Shown one piece after another: positions 53,596 through 63,936 of a DNA stretch of 64,000 bases (its first letter is position 1; every line of letters begins with the position of its first letter). The position numbers were made by a program, and so were the translations under genes. A model generated the notes under the pieces. The model was not told where the DNA came from and ran no database searches. It saw only the letters and a list, made by a program, of their open reading frames with translations. Source of the stretch: Clostridia bacterium. Its GTDB lineage: Bacteria > Bacillota > Clostridia > TANB77 > CAG-465. The stretch spans positions 35,736 to 99,735 of the forward strand of contig JAFWCU010000003.1 in NCBI GenBank assembly GCA_017534305.1. The letters are read 5' to 3'.

Positions 53596-56589
53596 CTATT
53601 TTACTTCTTCCATAGTGAAGCATTCAAATATGTCGCCTTCTTTAATATCGCTGAAGTTTTCTAATTTAATACCACATTCGTAGTTTTCTGCAACTTCTTT
53701 AACATCATCTTTTTCTCTCTTTAATGAGTCAATTTTGATTTCTAGAAGTACTATATTATCTCTTACAAGTCTTACCATTGCGCCTCTAATAATCTTACCA
53801 GATTTAACATAGCATCCTGCAACGATACCAACACCTGTAATTTTGAATACTTTTCTAACTTCTGCTGTACCATATTTAACTTCTTTATATTTTTTAGGCA
53901 TCATACCTTGTAGAGCAACTTCAACATCATTAATAGCATCATAAATAACACTATATAATCTCATATCTACTTGCTCTTTTTTAGCTTGTTGTTCAGCAGC
54001 ACTTTCTGGTCTTACGTTAAATCCTATGATAATAGCATTTGAAACTGATGCTAAAGTAACATCTGATTCTTTAATACCACCAGTAGAAGCATGAATAACT
54101 CTTACTCTTACCTCATCATTAGATAATTTTTCTAATGAATCTCTCATAGCTTCAACAGAACCTTGTACGTCTGCTTTGATTATAATATTTAAATCTTTAA
54201 TCTTACCTTGTTTAATTTGTCCAAATAGATCATCAAGAGTAATCTTGCTACCTTGTTTGATAAGATCCATTCTTTGTTTTGCAATTCTTTTCTCAATTAA
54301 GTGTTTAGCTACTTTCTCATTTTCAACTTCATAGAAAACTTCTCCAGTTTCAGGAACATGAGATAAACCTAAGATTTCAACAGGTGTTGAAGGTCCAGCC
54401 ATTTTAACGCTTCTACCTTTATCATCCTTCATTGCTCTAATCTTAGATACCATGTCACCAACAACTATTGTATCTCCAACATTTAATTGTCCTCTTTGTA
54501 CAAGCATTGAAACAACAGTACCTCTAGTTTTATCTAGTCTTGCTTCAATTACTGTACCTTTAGCTTGTTTATTTGGATTTGCTTTTAAATCTTTCATATC
54601 TGCAATTAATAGTAACATTTCAAGAAGATTATCTATACCTTCTCCAGTTTTAGCAGAAATTGGAACACAGATTGTATCTCCACCCCATTCTTCTGGAACT
54701 AAGTCATAATTCATTAATTCTTGTTTTACTTTTTCTACGTTTGCACCTGGTTTATCTATTTTGTTAATAGCAACTAGAATACTAACTCCTGCAGCTTTAG
54801 CATGATCAATTGCTTCAACAGTTTGTGGTTTAATACCATCATCTGCAGCAACAATGATAATAGCTATATCTGTTATTTGAGCACCTCTTGCTCTCATTGC
54901 TGTGAAAGCTTCGTGTCCTGGAGTATCTAAGAAACATACTTCTCTATCTTTAACTTTAACTTTGTAGGCACCGATATGTTGTGTAATACCACCAGCTTCA
55001 CCTTCAACAACATTAGTTTGTCTTAATCTATCTAGAAGTGAAGTTTTACCATGGTCAACGTGTCCCATTACAACAACTATTGGTGGTCTTGGAACTAAAT
55101 CTTCTTCAGCATCTTCACTATCATCAAATAGAATATCTTCTTCTGTTACTACAACTTGTTTTTCTGCAGTGATACCAAATTCACTAGCTATTAAATATGC
55201 AGTATCAAAATCTATATCTTGGTTAACTGTTGCCATTATTCCCATAGAGAATAATTTTTTAATAACTTCTGAAGCTTGCTTTTTAATTGCTTCAGCAAAA
55301 TCTTTAACAGTCATTGTTTCTGGAAGTTTTACCTCTGTCATTGGAACAATGTGCATTGGAGCTTTTTCTTCTTTAGCTTTTTTCTTCTTTCCAGAACCTT
55401 TTCTTAAATCACTATCTCTTTCATATAGATCCATTAAACCATCTTGGCTAATTTCCATATTTCTAAGCTTACCAGTAGAAACCCTAGAATGTTCTTCTCT
55501 TAGTTTGTTTTTATCTAGTTTTTCTCTTCTGTTTTCCATATTTTGATTGTTTTTATCATTATATTTCTTTTTATCTCTGCTAATATTTTCTGAACTGTAA
55601 TCTCTAGTTTCTTTTTGTTCAATTACATCACGTTCTGCTTGTTTAATGAATTTATTAACTTGATATGAAGTATTATCTGAATTTTGTCTATTATTTCTAA
55701 AGTTATTATTTCTTTGTGGTCTATCTCCATTTTGATTATTTCTGTTAAATCCACCTTGTCTGTTATTATTGTTATTATTTCTGTCATTAGAATTTCTATT
55801 ATAATTTGGGTTATTTTGGGAATTATAATTATTCTTTCTAAATCCATTATTGTCTCTATTATCTCTATTTTGTCTATTATTGTTGTAGTTATTATTTTTG
55901 TTGTAATTTCTATTTTGATTATTAGTGTTGTTAGCGTTATTATTTGTATTTGCTACTTCAGTAGCTTTATTTTCTACTTTTGTAACTTCTTTTGGTTGTG
56001 ACTCTTGAACCACTGGTGCTTTCTGAGTATCAGGAGCTACTACTGGTTTAGTTTCTTCTACAACTGCTGGAGCTACTACTTCAGTTTTCTTTTCTACTAC
56101 TGGTTCTGGTTTTGGAGCTTCAACAGGTTTTCCATTTCTTGTAATAACAATATTATTTCTGTTATTTTGGAATCTATTCCTATTTGCATATGGATTATTA
56201 TTAGTTCTAGTCTTATTTTGGCCATTAATATTCATTGGTCTTGTTTGTTGACTTGATTGTGATTTTGCAGGTCTTGCATTTGTTTGATAAGACTTTTTAA
56301 TATTTCCATCTGCTGTTGAAGTAATTTCATTTACTTCACTTCCTGTTTCACTTGTATTAATAACTCTAACATTTCTTCTAATAATATGCATTTGTTCTTG
56401 CTTCTTTTCTTCTTTTGAAGCTTTTTCTGTCTTTTTAGTTGCTCCACCTTTTAATTTTTCTACAACACTATCTTCTACAGTAGACAAATGAGATTTTACT
56501 TCTACTCCAATATTTTTTAGTTTTTCAATCATTTCTTGATTTGTTAAATTCATCTCTTTTGCTAATTCATAAACTTTTAATTTTCCCAA
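53596..56589 (-). CDS. infB: Translation initiation factor IF-2
   Basis: 997 residues. N-terminal IF2N domain (about 1-50), then a long low-complexity region (about 85-345) extremely rich in Asn, Arg and Gln, a second IF2N-like segment (about 425-470), and the GTPase core with GHVDHGKTS (about 505), DTPGHEAF and NKIDKPG. The C-terminal domains bind initiator tRNA. The start is TTG inside the end of rnpM, with GGGGGAAG upstream. Part of the nusA operon. Confidence 0.96.
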   Translation of the reverse strand: MGKLKVYELAKEMNLTNQEMIEKLKNIGVEVKSHLSTVEDSVVEKLKGGATKKTEKASKEEKKQEQMHIIRRNVRVINTSETGSEVNEITSTADGNIKKSYQTNARPAKSQSSQQTRPMNINGQNKTRTNNNPYANRNRFQNNRNNIVITRNGKPVEAPKPEPVVEKKTEVVAPAVVEETKPVVAPDTQKAPVVQESQPKEVTKVENKATEVANTNNNANNTNNQNRNYNKNNNYNNNRQNRDNRDNNGFRKNNYNSQNNPNYNRNSNDRNNNNNNRQGGFNRNNQNGDRPQRNNNFRNNRQNSDNTSYQVNKFIKQAERDVIEQKETRDYSSENISRDKKKYNDKNNQNMENRREKLDKNKLREEHSRVSTGKLRNMEISQDGLMDLYERDSDLRKGSGKKKKAKEEKAPMHIVPMTEVKLPETMTVKDFAEAIKKQASEVIKKLFSMGIMATVNQDIDFDTAYLIASEFGITAEKQVVVTEEDILFDDSEDAEEDLVPRPPIVVVMGHVDHGKTSLLDRLRQTNVVEGEAGGITQHIGAYKVKVKDREVCFLDTPGHEAFTAMRARGAQITDIAIIIVAADDGIKPQTVEAIDHAKAAGVSILVAINKIDKPGANVEKVKQELMNYDLVPEEWGGDTICVPISAKTGEGIDNLLEMLLLIADMKDLKANPNKQAKGTVIEARLDKTRGTVVSMLVQRGQLNVGDTIVVGDMVSKIRAMKDDKGRSVKMAGPSTPVEILGLSHVPETGEVFYEVENEKVAKHLIEKRIAKQRMDLIKQGSKITLDDLFGQIKQGKIKDLNIIIKADVQGSVEAMRDSLEKLSNDEVRVRVIHASTGGIKESDVTLASVSNAIIIGFNVRPESAAEQQAKKEQVDMRLYSVIYDAINDVEVALQGMMPKKYKEVKYGTAEVRKVFKITGVGIVAGCYVKSGKIIRGAMVRLVRDNIVLLEIKIDSLKREKDDVKEVAENYECGIKLENFSDIKEGDIFECFTMEEVK

Positions 56590-56846
56590 ATTTCTTCCCC
56601 CAATTCTTTTAATACTTCTAAAATACTTTCATTTTCTATTTTTATTTTTAAATTCATTCTATTTTTTTCAATAGATTTAACTGCAGAGTTAATGCACTTT
56701 TTGTCTTTGCATAAATATATTCCTCTGCTGTTTATATTATGATTTCTATCTAGAATAGCTTTACCACTTTCATCTGATACTATTCTAAATAATTCACTTT
56801 TATCTTTCCTACTTCTGCATGCTATACAGCATCTTTTAGGTTGCAT
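56577..56846 (-). CDS. rnpM: RNase P modulator RnpM (YlxR)
   Basis: 89 residues with the YlxR marks [14 protein letters not shown] and [10 protein letters not shown]. RnpM binds RNA and modulates RNase P in Bacillus. The nusA-ylxR-infB order is standard in Firmicutes; its 3' end overlaps the start of infB by 13 nt. Confidence 0.93.
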   Translation of the reverse strand: MQPKRCCIACRSRKDKSELFRIVSDESGKAILDRNHNINSRGIYLCKDKKCINSAVKSIEKNRMNLKIKIENESILEVLKELGEEIWEN

Positions 56847-56861
56847 TCAATCACCTATTTT

Positions 56862-58031
56862 CTATTCAACTACTGTTTCTTTAATTTGAGTTTCAGTCTT
56901 AATGTCTATTTTCCATCCAGTAAGTTTTGCAGCAAGTCTTACGTTTTGTCCGCCTGCACCAATTGCAAATACTAGTGCATCATCTGGAACAACAACTGTT
57001 GCAATTTGTTCTTCATCGTTAATATCTATTGCAAGTATTGGTGCTGGAGAAATAGCATTAATAATGTAACTTGCTATATCTTCACTATAAGGTACAACAT
57101 CAATTTTTTCTCCATTTAATTCATCTATTATTGGTTGAATTCTCATACCTTTTTTTCCAACTAAACTTCCTACTGGGTCAACGTTTTCATCATTAGACCA
57201 TACAGAAAGTTTTGTTCTGCTTCCGGCTTCTCTTGCTATATCTTTTATTTCAACAATTCCATCCATAATTTCTGGAACTTCGTTTTCAAATAATTTTCTT
57301 ACAAAGTTTTCACTTTTTCTAGATAATGTGATTTTAGGTGAAGATACACCAGTTTCATTTTCAACATTAATAACTAAAGCTTTAACTTTTTGATGTTGTT
57401 GTAATTTTTCTGTTTTAATTTGTTCAGTTACAGGAATTAAAGCTTCAACTCTTCCAAGATCTACTATAACTCCATATTTTTCTGTTTTTTGAACAGTACC
57501 AACAATTATTTGTCCAACTTTATCTGCATATTGTGTATATACTAAGTTCTTTTCTGCTTCGTTTATTTTTTGTATAATAATATTTTTAGCATTTGAAGCA
57601 GCAATTCTACCAAAGTTTTTAGGAGTTACTTCAACTTTAATCATATCTCCAACTTTTGCTCTTTTAGAAATAGCTTTTGCATCTTCTAAAGAAATTTTTA
57701 CACCTTTTTCTTTTTCAGAAACTTTTTCTACAACTTCTTTTACACAATATACTTTAATTGAAGATTCTGAGAAATCTATATCTATATCTTGTGGAATTAA
57801 ATATCCATTTTTAGTTTCTTTCTTTTCTTCTCCGATTAATTCTTCGTTTTTAGTATTTTTGCTTTCTTCTCTTTCATCTAAGCAATATGTATTGATGAAA
57901 TCTCTTTTATATGCATTTTTTAATGCTTCTCTTAAAGATTCCATTAAGTATTCTCTTGTTATTCCTTTCTCTTCATAAATTTGGTCTAAAGCACCAAATA
58001 ATTCTTTTGAACTGATTTTATCACTCTTCAT
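56862..58031 (-). CDS. nusA: Transcription elongation/termination factor NusA
   Basis: 389 residues from MKSDKISSKELF; the G-rich site GGTGGGGG is 8 nt upstream. The longest frame starts at a GTG inside that site. N-terminal domain, then S1 domain with GTVQKTEKYGVIVDLG (about 180-195) and two KH domains (SNDENVDPVGSLVGKKG; FAIGAGGQNVRLAAKLTGW). NusA sets pausing and termination and may autoregulate the operon. Confidence 0.96.
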   Translation of the reverse strand: MKSDKISSKELFGALDQIYEEKGITREYLMESLREALKNAYKRDFINTYCLDEREESKNTKNEELIGEEKKETKNGYLIPQDIDIDFSESSIKVYCVKEVVEKVSEKEKGVKISLEDAKAISKRAKVGDMIKVEVTPKNFGRIAASNAKNIIIQKINEAEKNLVYTQYADKVGQIIVGTVQKTEKYGVIVDLGRVEALIPVTEQIKTEKLQQHQKVKALVINVENETGVSSPKITLSRKSENFVRKLFENEVPEIMDGIVEIKDIAREAGSRTKLSVWSNDENVDPVGSLVGKKGMRIQPIIDELNGEKIDVVPYSEDIASYIINAISPAPILAIDINDEEQIATVVVPDDALVFAIGAGGQNVRLAAKLTGWKIDIKTETQIKETVVE

Positions 58032-58049
58032 TTTTCTATCCCCCACCTT

Positions 58050-58574
58050 TTATCTTTTCTTATTAAACTTGTTTAACTTGTTTAAGTTAACATTATCTGT
58101 ATTTCCTTTAAGTACTGCGTCAAAATCATAAGTAGTATATGCTGTTGCAATGTCTTTTATATTTATTTCTACATCTTTATCTTCAACTTTTACGATAACT
58201 TTTTCTTCATCTTCATTAACGCTTTCTAAGATTCCTTCAAATTCTTTTAAGTCATCCATTTTTTTGAATAATTTAACATGAATTTCTCTACCAGTATACT
58301 TCTTGTATAGTTTCATTGTTTTAAGTTGTCTTTCAAGTCCTGGTGATGAAACTTCTAAAGTATATTCTACATCGACTAACTTATCTACAGTATCCTCAAC
58401 TGCGTGGCTTACTGTTTCACAATCTTCTACCCATAGACGATCTCCAACTTTGTCTATGATAATTCTTAAAACATTGTCTGAACCTTCTTTTACAAACTCT
58501 ACATATTCTAATTCGTAACCAAGTTGTTTAATGATTGGTTCAATAGCTTCTTCTACTTTTGTTTCAACTTTCAT
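58050..58574 (-). CDS. rimP: Ribosome maturation factor RimP
   Basis: 174 residues from MKVETKVEEAIEP; GGGAGGAG is 6 nt upstream, and the longer frame lacks support. RimP marks: LRIIIDKVGD, DCETVSHAVEDTVD, LEVSSPGLERQLK. Helps 30S assembly. First gene of rimP-nusA-rnpM-infB-rbfA-nrnA-truB. Confidence 0.95.
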   Translation of the reverse strand: MKVETKVEEAIEPIIKQLGYELEYVEFVKEGSDNVLRIIIDKVGDRLWVEDCETVSHAVEDTVDKLVDVEYTLEVSSPGLERQLKTMKLYKKYTGREIHVKLFKKMDDLKEFEGILESVNEDEEKVIVKVEDKDVEINIKDIATAYTTYDFDAVLKGNTDNVNLNKLNKFNKKR

Positions 58575-58598
58575 TTGACTCCTCCCGTTTCTAAACAT

Positions 58599-58629
58599 AA
58601 GTGAGAGGATTTTAGCCACCCTCTCACTT
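58599..58629 (-). other. Leader hairpin upstream of rimP
   Basis: AAGTGAGAGG (58599-58608) pairs with CCTCTCACTT (58620-58629) in the 5' leader of the rimP-nusA operon. No U-tract follows, so it is not a simple terminator; it may be a control or stabilising element. Confidence 0.6.
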
Positions 58630-58646
58630 CAGTTCACAGTGATTAT

Positions 58647-58675
58647 ATTATACTATAATTATTTAGAAAAAGCAA
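58647..58675 (-). promoter_or_regulatory. Promoter of rimP-nusA operon
   Basis: Minus-strand TTGCTT (58675-58670), 17-bp spacer, TATAAT (58652-58647). Confidence 0.7.
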
Positions 58676-58722
58676 CATTTTAAACGATTTTTTTACATTT
58701 TAATTTACATTTTTTTGTATTT

Positions 58723-59148
58723 TTATACGTTTTTTATGTTTTCTAAATTAGATAGTTCAAATTTTACCATTCTATCTAGTAAATTTTGTATTGTTTTACT
58801 CTTTATTTTATATTCTTTTCTTGCCCTTTTTATATCCAAAATATTAATTTTAGATGCCTCTTTAATGTATTTTTTTATCTCTTGTTTGCCCTCACTTTTA
58901 AATACTTGCTCTTGAATACTGCAAATAGTATCTACCACATTATTTTTGATTGAAAAATTATCTTTATTTATCCTATTTTTCAACATATACTTAATAGATA
59001 TCATAAAGCGGGAATAGACCTTCAAATTATCTAGCAATAAATAATATAAGCTATCTTTTAACTCATACCTTGAAAGTATATTTTTTATAGTTTTTCTTTG
59101 CATAGATAGATTAATATATAAATATTTTAAACATTCGATTTCTTCCAT
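58723..59148 (-). CDS. Unknown all-helical protein
   Basis: 141 residues, basic, strongly helical, no membrane segment or signal peptide; probably a helical bundle. I recognise no family. No clear ribosome binding site precedes the ATG, so expression level is uncertain. Isolated between the rimP leader and the terminator of the next gene. Confidence 0.6.
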   Translation of the reverse strand: MEEIECLKYLYINLSMQRKTIKNILSRYELKDSLYYLLLDNLKVYSRFMISIKYMLKNRINKDNFSIKNNVVDTICSIQEQVFKSEGKQEIKKYIKEASKINILDIKRARKEYKIKSKTIQNLLDRMVKFELSNLENIKNV

Positions 59149-59162
59149 ATTAATATTTTGGT

Positions 59163-59203
59163 CAAAAAAATAATAAAGATACCAAAACTAATTGGTATCT
59201 TTA
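59163..59203 (-). terminator. Terminator of unknown anchored-protein gene
   Basis: AAAGATACCA (about 59175-59184) pairs with TGGTATCTTT (59193-59202), with a T-rich tail on the minus strand. Confidence 0.85.
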
Positions 59204-59239
59204 CTACAGGGTATTTTTATTTGAATTTTAAAATGTTGT

Positions 59240-60169
59240 TTACTTAATTAATTCTGTTTTCAAGTAATAGAAAGTTCCATCTTCTGCTTTCATAAATGTA
59301 TGCTTAACTTCTGTTGCTTGATCAAAGTATTTTGTTAGTATTTTTTCGTGAGCATCGCCAGTGTTATAATGAACACCACAATACACTTTATAATCTGAAA
59401 CATCTCCTAATGCTTCATCAAAAGTTGAAGTTATATTTCCTTGAATATCATAAACATTTTCATCAAGTTGATTAGCAAGTTCATTATCTTTATAACTTCC
59501 AAGGAAATTAAATTGAAGATCCCAGTCGTAGATATTATAATAATATCCGTATGTACGATTTTGTGAACCTCTAGTTACTGATTTTGTATCAACGTACACA
59601 TACTTTTCAGTAATTTCATACCTATCTGAATATTCTTCTACTTTAGAAATTCCATGAATTCTACCTCCAAAAGGTCCGCCTCCACCAAATCCAGTGTGAA
59701 GATAATAATATCCATCTGCATCATTATATTCCACATTGCCATATGGTCCACACGTTACTGGGGTATAGCTTACATCTCCAAACATCTCTTTCATACCTTT
59801 AGCCATATTTGCTTTAGATATTCTTCCATCAATCATTGTCCCAGCATATGGTTCTTTATACTCAGAATATTTAATTAAAAACACAATTGTTTGCATTTCT
59901 CTTTGAGTTAATTTACTTGAATCAATTGAACCAGTTTTTAAATTATAAAAAGCTCCACTTTTACTTAAAATACTATACGCCCTTTGAGCAACATCTCCAT
60001 CAATTGGAAGTTCTGTTGGTTTTTCTTTTTCATCAGCAGGTGTCACATCCTCTGTAGGATTATCTACCGGTTGCTCCTTCTTTGGTAAATTTGTAACTAC
60101 TAAAGCTACAGATAAACCAATAATAATTAAAACTAAAAGTATGATCGTTATCATACTACTTCTTCTCAT
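59240..60169 (-). CDS. Unknown membrane-anchored exported protein
   Basis: 309 residues from MRRSSMITIILL; GGAGG is 7 nt upstream, while two earlier Mets lie on or too near it. One N-terminal membrane anchor (about 5-25), an acidic Pro/Glu/Asp-rich linker (about 28-58), and an exported domain with FGGGGPFGGRIHG, VTCGPYGNVEYNDADGYYYLH and KVYCGVHYNTGD. The last NTGD is internal and not a sorting signal. No family recognised. Confidence 0.75.
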   Translation of the reverse strand: MRRSSMITIILLVLIIIGLSVALVVTNLPKKEQPVDNPTEDVTPADEKEKPTELPIDGDVAQRAYSILSKSGAFYNLKTGSIDSSKLTQREMQTIVFLIKYSEYKEPYAGTMIDGRISKANMAKGMKEMFGDVSYTPVTCGPYGNVEYNDADGYYYLHTGFGGGGPFGGRIHGISKVEEYSDRYEITEKYVYVDTKSVTRGSQNRTYGYYYNIYDWDLQFNFLGSYKDNELANQLDENVYDIQGNITSTFDEALGDVSDYKVYCGVHYNTGDAHEKILTKYFDQATEVKHTFMKAEDGTFYYLKTELIK

Positions 60170-60334
60170 ACACATTCCTCCTTTGTGCATCTTTTCTATT
60201 TACACTTAAATATTATCCTTAAAAAATAATAAATGCAAGGGGCTATTTTTTTGTGAAAATTCGCATAAAATCTGTGTATTAATATACTTTGAAATTTGTA
60301 TAATATTAATATCTTTAATATTACTAAAATGTTA

Positions 60335-60368
60335 CAAAAAAAGACTTGGGTTTAAACCAAGCCTTTTT
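60335..60368 (-). terminator. Terminator of flavin reductase gene
   Basis: CTTGG/CCAAG stem with a T-run on the minus strand, just beyond the stop. Confidence 0.75.
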
Positions 60369-60371
60369 AGG

Positions 60372-60935
60372 TTATTTTTTCTTTTGAACTGAATATCCAA
60401 ATTTACCTATTCTTTCTCCAAGTTTATAATATTGACCATGAGAATAAGCAATTAAATTACATTTTTCCATATCAAATTTATCATTTTCATCCATGTATTT
60501 TTCATCTACATTTACAGCTAAAACTTTTGCTATAAACATATCATGAGAACCAAGCTCTTTTATCTCTTCAACTTTACATTCAATAACAACAGGACTTTTC
60601 TTTAACATTGGACAATCTATTTGCGTTGCAGGTTCTGTCTCAAGTCCTAAGCTTTCAAATTTATTCTCATTTCTACCACTTTTTACGCCAACATAATCTG
60701 TAGCATATGCCAACTCTTCTGTTGTTAAGTTAATACAGAACACTCCACTGTTTTTTATAATATCATGAGAAAATCTTTCTTTTCTAATTGATACATATGT
60801 CATTGCAGGATCTGAACAAATTGTTCCAGTCCAAGCAGCTGTAAATACATTTTCTACATCTCCATTTTTAGATGTTATCATAACTGCAGGAAGTGGATAA
60901 ACAAAATTCCCTGCTCTCCAAGTTTGTCTTGCCAT
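60372..60935 (-). CDS. Flavin reductase-family FMN-binding protein
   Basis: 187 residues from MARQTWRAGNFVYPLPAVMI; GGAGG is 8 nt upstream. The FMN-binding split-barrel pattern shows in NVFTAAWTGTICSDPAMTYVSIRKERFSHD and SGVFCINLTTEELAYATDYVGVKSGR. Probably reduces or binds FMN; the electron partner is unknown. Its ribosome binding site is within the last codons of the upstream membrane-protein gene, suggesting coupling. Confidence 0.9.
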   Translation of the reverse strand: MARQTWRAGNFVYPLPAVMITSKNGDVENVFTAAWTGTICSDPAMTYVSIRKERFSHDIIKNSGVFCINLTTEELAYATDYVGVKSGRNENKFESLGLETEPATQIDCPMLKKSPVVIECKVEEIKELGSHDMFIAKVLAVNVDEKYMDENDKFDMEKCNLIAYSHGQYYKLGERIGKFGYSVQKKK

Positions 60936-60936
60936 T

Positions 60937-61422
60937 TTATATTCCTCCAATCACTACACTGATCACAAGTATTATTGTAAGCAATATATTTAAATACTTA
61001 AATACTTCTTCCGTTTTACTTGTAAGTGTAATTTTTTCTTGAATTATATACTCAATTACTTGAGCAATTACTATAGATAATAATTCTAGAACAATGATAA
61101 AAATAATCGTCTCTATATGCGTTATTTTATATATTTTAACTAGAGTTAAAAGCACAAAATTTGCAGTTATTATTTTAAAAAATAATGCTGTCCATAAATT
61201 CTTTTTTCGCTTTTCTTCTATCCACATTTTAGCAATATTTTCTACAAATAATGCACAAGAAACCGAAATGATATGTGAATAAATATTAATATTTGTTCCA
61301 CTAAAAAACGCTACTAAAAGATTACCATTTTTTATACTCAAACCTATTTCTATTATTATTGCCATTATCCACGTAATTATTATATCTGTTATTATATAAA
61401 TTAACTCTTTGCACTTTTTCAT
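60937..61422 (-). CDS. Unknown five-helix membrane protein
   Basis: 161 residues, about four to five hydrophobic segments and a basic N-terminus. No family recognised. There is no ribosome binding site, and the ATG lies in the loop of a perfect 13-bp inverted repeat. Immediately upstream of the flavin reductase gene. Confidence 0.65.
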   Translation of the reverse strand: MKKCKELIYIITDIIITWIMAIIIEIGLSIKNGNLLVAFFSGTNINIYSHIISVSCALFVENIAKMWIEEKRKKNLWTALFFKIITANFVLLTLVKIYKITHIETIIFIIVLELLSIVIAQVIEYIIQEKITLTSKTEEVFKYLNILLTIILVISVVIGGI

Positions 61423-61446
61423 AATACATTCTATGCAAAGAGTTAA
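61401..61446. repeat. 13-bp inverted repeat enclosing a start codon
   Basis: TTAACTCTTTGCA (61401-61413) and its exact reverse complement (61434-61446), 20 nt apart. On the minus-strand transcript the loop carries the ATG (61422). It may hide the start codon, act as a weak terminator for the FemAB gene upstream, or both. Confidence 0.7.
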
Positions 61447-61455
61447 TATTTAATT

Positions 61456-62511
61456 TTAATGTGTATTTAATTTTCTTAATTTTCTTCCAAGTTTTCTTTT
61501 CATTGGCATACCAACTTTGTATAAGAAGTAAATAAATGGTTTATATACCTTATTAATTTCACCTATATATTCTTCTAGGCCTTCTTCTCTACAAAATCCA
61601 ATTTTAAACTTGTATAATCCATTATTTGGATCTAAGTTTAACACACCGCCAAAGTTGTATGTTTTACATCCAGTCTCTATTCCCCATCTAATCATTGCCA
61701 TTTGCATAGCATAGTTAGGCATTAGATTTCTTTTTTCATTAGATGAAGCACCATAAACATAGAATAATTCTCCACCAATATTTGTAGCAATAGCAGCAGC
61801 TAAAGCTTGACCTTCATGTTCTGCTATATATATTCTAAGTTTTGTTTCATCGTATGCTTCTAACATTCTTTCAAAATAATCATAAGGTCTTTTTCCTATT
61901 TTATCTCTAATTGTTGTAACTTCATAAATCTCATAGAATTTCTTTAGGTCTTCAACATCTCTAGAATATCTAACTGTAACACCTTTTCTACCAGATAATC
62001 TAATATTATATCTAGTTTTTTCTGCGAAAGATTTCATTAGCTCTTCTTCTGTTTTTCCATCAATATTTAATACCATATTGTGTCCAGGTTGTATTAAATC
62101 ATCTGCATCTGGTTTGTATCCAGTTGTTTTATATCCTGCTTTTTTATACATAGTATCTAATTTTTCATCATAAATAACTTGTGGATCAAATTTTAATACA
62201 TATGATTTATATTTTTTAGCAACAGGTTCAGCCTCTTTAATTAGTCTATTTACTAAATCTATATCATAAACATCACAAACAGGTCCACGAGGCGCATAAA
62301 TAAATGTAGAATTTAATGGAACAGGTTGAATTAGTAACATCATTGCAGCAACTATTTTCCCATCTTCTCTTAAATAGATAGCTTCTTGCTTCCAATTGCT
62401 TTTAACCTTTCCCCAATTTAAATCTTGCATGAAACTAGTTCCTTCATGATTTAAAATAAAATCTTCATATTCTTTAACTTCTTCTTCATTATTAAAATCT
62501 AATACTGGCAT
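61456..62511 (-). CDS. FemAB/FemX-family peptidoglycan interpeptide transferase
   Basis: 351 residues with the double-GNAT FemABX fold: SFMQDLNWGKVKSNW (about 26-40), EKTRYNIRLSGRKGV (about 163-177) and FGGVLNLDPNNGLYKFKIGF (about 293-312). These enzymes add an amino acid from aminoacyl-tRNA to the peptidoglycan stem peptide. The residue added is unknown. Follows cysS by 9 nt, so a link to aminoacyl-tRNA supply is possible. Confidence 0.9.
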   Translation of the reverse strand: MPVLDFNNEEEVKEYEDFILNHEGTSFMQDLNWGKVKSNWKQEAIYLREDGKIVAAMMLLIQPVPLNSTFIYAPRGPVCDVYDIDLVNRLIKEAEPVAKKYKSYVLKFDPQVIYDEKLDTMYKKAGYKTTGYKPDADDLIQPGHNMVLNIDGKTEEELMKSFAEKTRYNIRLSGRKGVTVRYSRDVEDLKKFYEIYEVTTIRDKIGKRPYDYFERMLEAYDETKLRIYIAEHEGQALAAAIATNIGGELFYVYGASSNEKRNLMPNYAMQMAMIRWGIETGCKTYNFGGVLNLDPNNGLYKFKIGFCREEGLEEYIGEINKVYKPFIYFLYKVGMPMKRKLGRKLRKLNTH

Positions 62512-62520
62512 ATATTCCTC

Positions 62521-63909
62521 CTATATTTTATTTAAAATTTGGCCATCTCTAGTATCTTTAACTTCATAGCCTAATTCTTTAAGTTTATCTCTTAGTTCAT
62601 CAGATTTTGTGAAATCTTTATTTGCTCTTGCTTGTTTTCTTTCTTCAAGAATAGCATTAATTTCATCTGAATAAGATTCTTGTTTTTCTTCTTTATCTAA
62701 ATCTAAAGATAATATTGTATCAAATTTCATTAGTAAATCATAATACTCTTTAGATTTATCTTTTTCTCTTGCAGTATCCCAAACAACAGCCATAACAAGT
62801 GGCATATTAATATCATCATTAATTGCATCTTCAAAACGTTTTGTATATTCTTCTATTTTTGCTTTATCTGCCACTGCTGTACCATTCTTGTGTTGTTTAG
62901 TTGCCTCTCTTAGTCTATTAAGTGCTACTTGAGCTGCTTTAATAGAATCCCAAGTAAAGTTTAATTTTGTTCTATAATGTGCACTAAATGTAAAATATCT
63001 ATAAGCAAGAGCTTCAATTCCCTCTTTTTCTAGGTCAGTAATTGTATAAACATTATGAAGGCTTTTAGACATTTTCCCACCATTGATTTGTAAGAACTCA
63101 ACATGCATCCATGTCTTTGCAGGAATACATCCTGTTGCACCAATAGATTGTGCAATCTCGTTTTCATGATGAATTGGAATATGGTCTACACCACCAGTAT
63201 GTATATCAAATTGTTCACCTAAATATTTTCTAGACATAGCACTACATTCAATATGCCATCCAGGATAACATAGCCCCATAAAACTATCCCATTTCATAAT
63301 ATGTTCTGCTGGAGCTTTAATCCATAAAGCAAAGTCTTTAGGATTTTTCTTTTCTGGATCTACTTCAATTCTAGCTCCATCTTTTAATTCATCTGCATTA
63401 TTATTAGTTAAATATCTACCATATTTTGGAAGTTTAGATGTATCAAAATATGCACCTTTTGATGTTTCATATGCATAGCCATTAGCTATTATTTCCTTAA
63501 CATATTCTTCCATTTCTTTAATATGATCTGTAGCTTTTGCAAGCACTTCAGTATCTTCAATATTCAATTTTTTGAAATCCGCTTGATAAGCTTCTGTATA
63601 CATTTTAGCAATTTCATAAACACTCTTATGTTGTTCTCTTGCAGATTTAGCCATTTTATCTTCGCCCTCATCTGCATCAGAAGTTAAATGTCCAACATCA
63701 GTAATATTCATACAATGTTTTAATTTATATCCATCATATTTTAAAACTTTTCTAAGCAAGTCCATAAATATATAAGTACGCATATTTCCAATATGGGCAT
63801 AGTTATATACTGTTAGACCACAAGAATAAATTCTTACTAAATTATTTTCTTTATCTATTGGCTCAAATACTTCTTTTTCTTTTGTTAAAGTATTATATAA
63901 TTTCAACAT
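62521..63909 (-). CDS. cysS: Cysteinyl-tRNA synthetase
   Basis: 462 residues, class I synthetase. HIGN signature in YNYAHIGNMRTYIF (about 33-46), zinc residues in YSCGLTVYN and GWHIECSAM, and KMSKS in INGGKMSKSLHN (about 273). The usual length is about 460-470. SD AAAGGTGG. First of the cysS-femAB pair; own promoter. Confidence 0.97.
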   Translation of the reverse strand: MLKLYNTLTKEKEVFEPIDKENNLVRIYSCGLTVYNYAHIGNMRTYIFMDLLRKVLKYDGYKLKHCMNITDVGHLTSDADEGEDKMAKSAREQHKSVYEIAKMYTEAYQADFKKLNIEDTEVLAKATDHIKEMEEYVKEIIANGYAYETSKGAYFDTSKLPKYGRYLTNNNADELKDGARIEVDPEKKNPKDFALWIKAPAEHIMKWDSFMGLCYPGWHIECSAMSRKYLGEQFDIHTGGVDHIPIHHENEIAQSIGATGCIPAKTWMHVEFLQINGGKMSKSLHNVYTITDLEKEGIEALAYRYFTFSAHYRTKLNFTWDSIKAAQVALNRLREATKQHKNGTAVADKAKIEEYTKRFEDAINDDINMPLVMAVVWDTAREKDKSKEYYDLLMKFDTILSLDLDKEEKQESYSDEINAILEERKQARANKDFTKSDELRDKLKELGYEVKDTRDGQILNKI

Positions 63910-63936
63910 ACTTTAGCCACCTTTCCAGTCTGTTAT

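Noticed and set aside
55684..56256. Long open frames on the plus strand opposite the infB linker
   Set aside because: They are antisense copies of the Asn/Gln/Arg-rich linker, giving Ile/Val- or Phe/Tyr-rich low-complexity translations without ribosome binding sites.
59240..60169. NTGD in the anchored protein as a fourth sorting signal
   Set aside because: It lies internally (HYNTGDAHEK) with no following membrane helix or basic tail.
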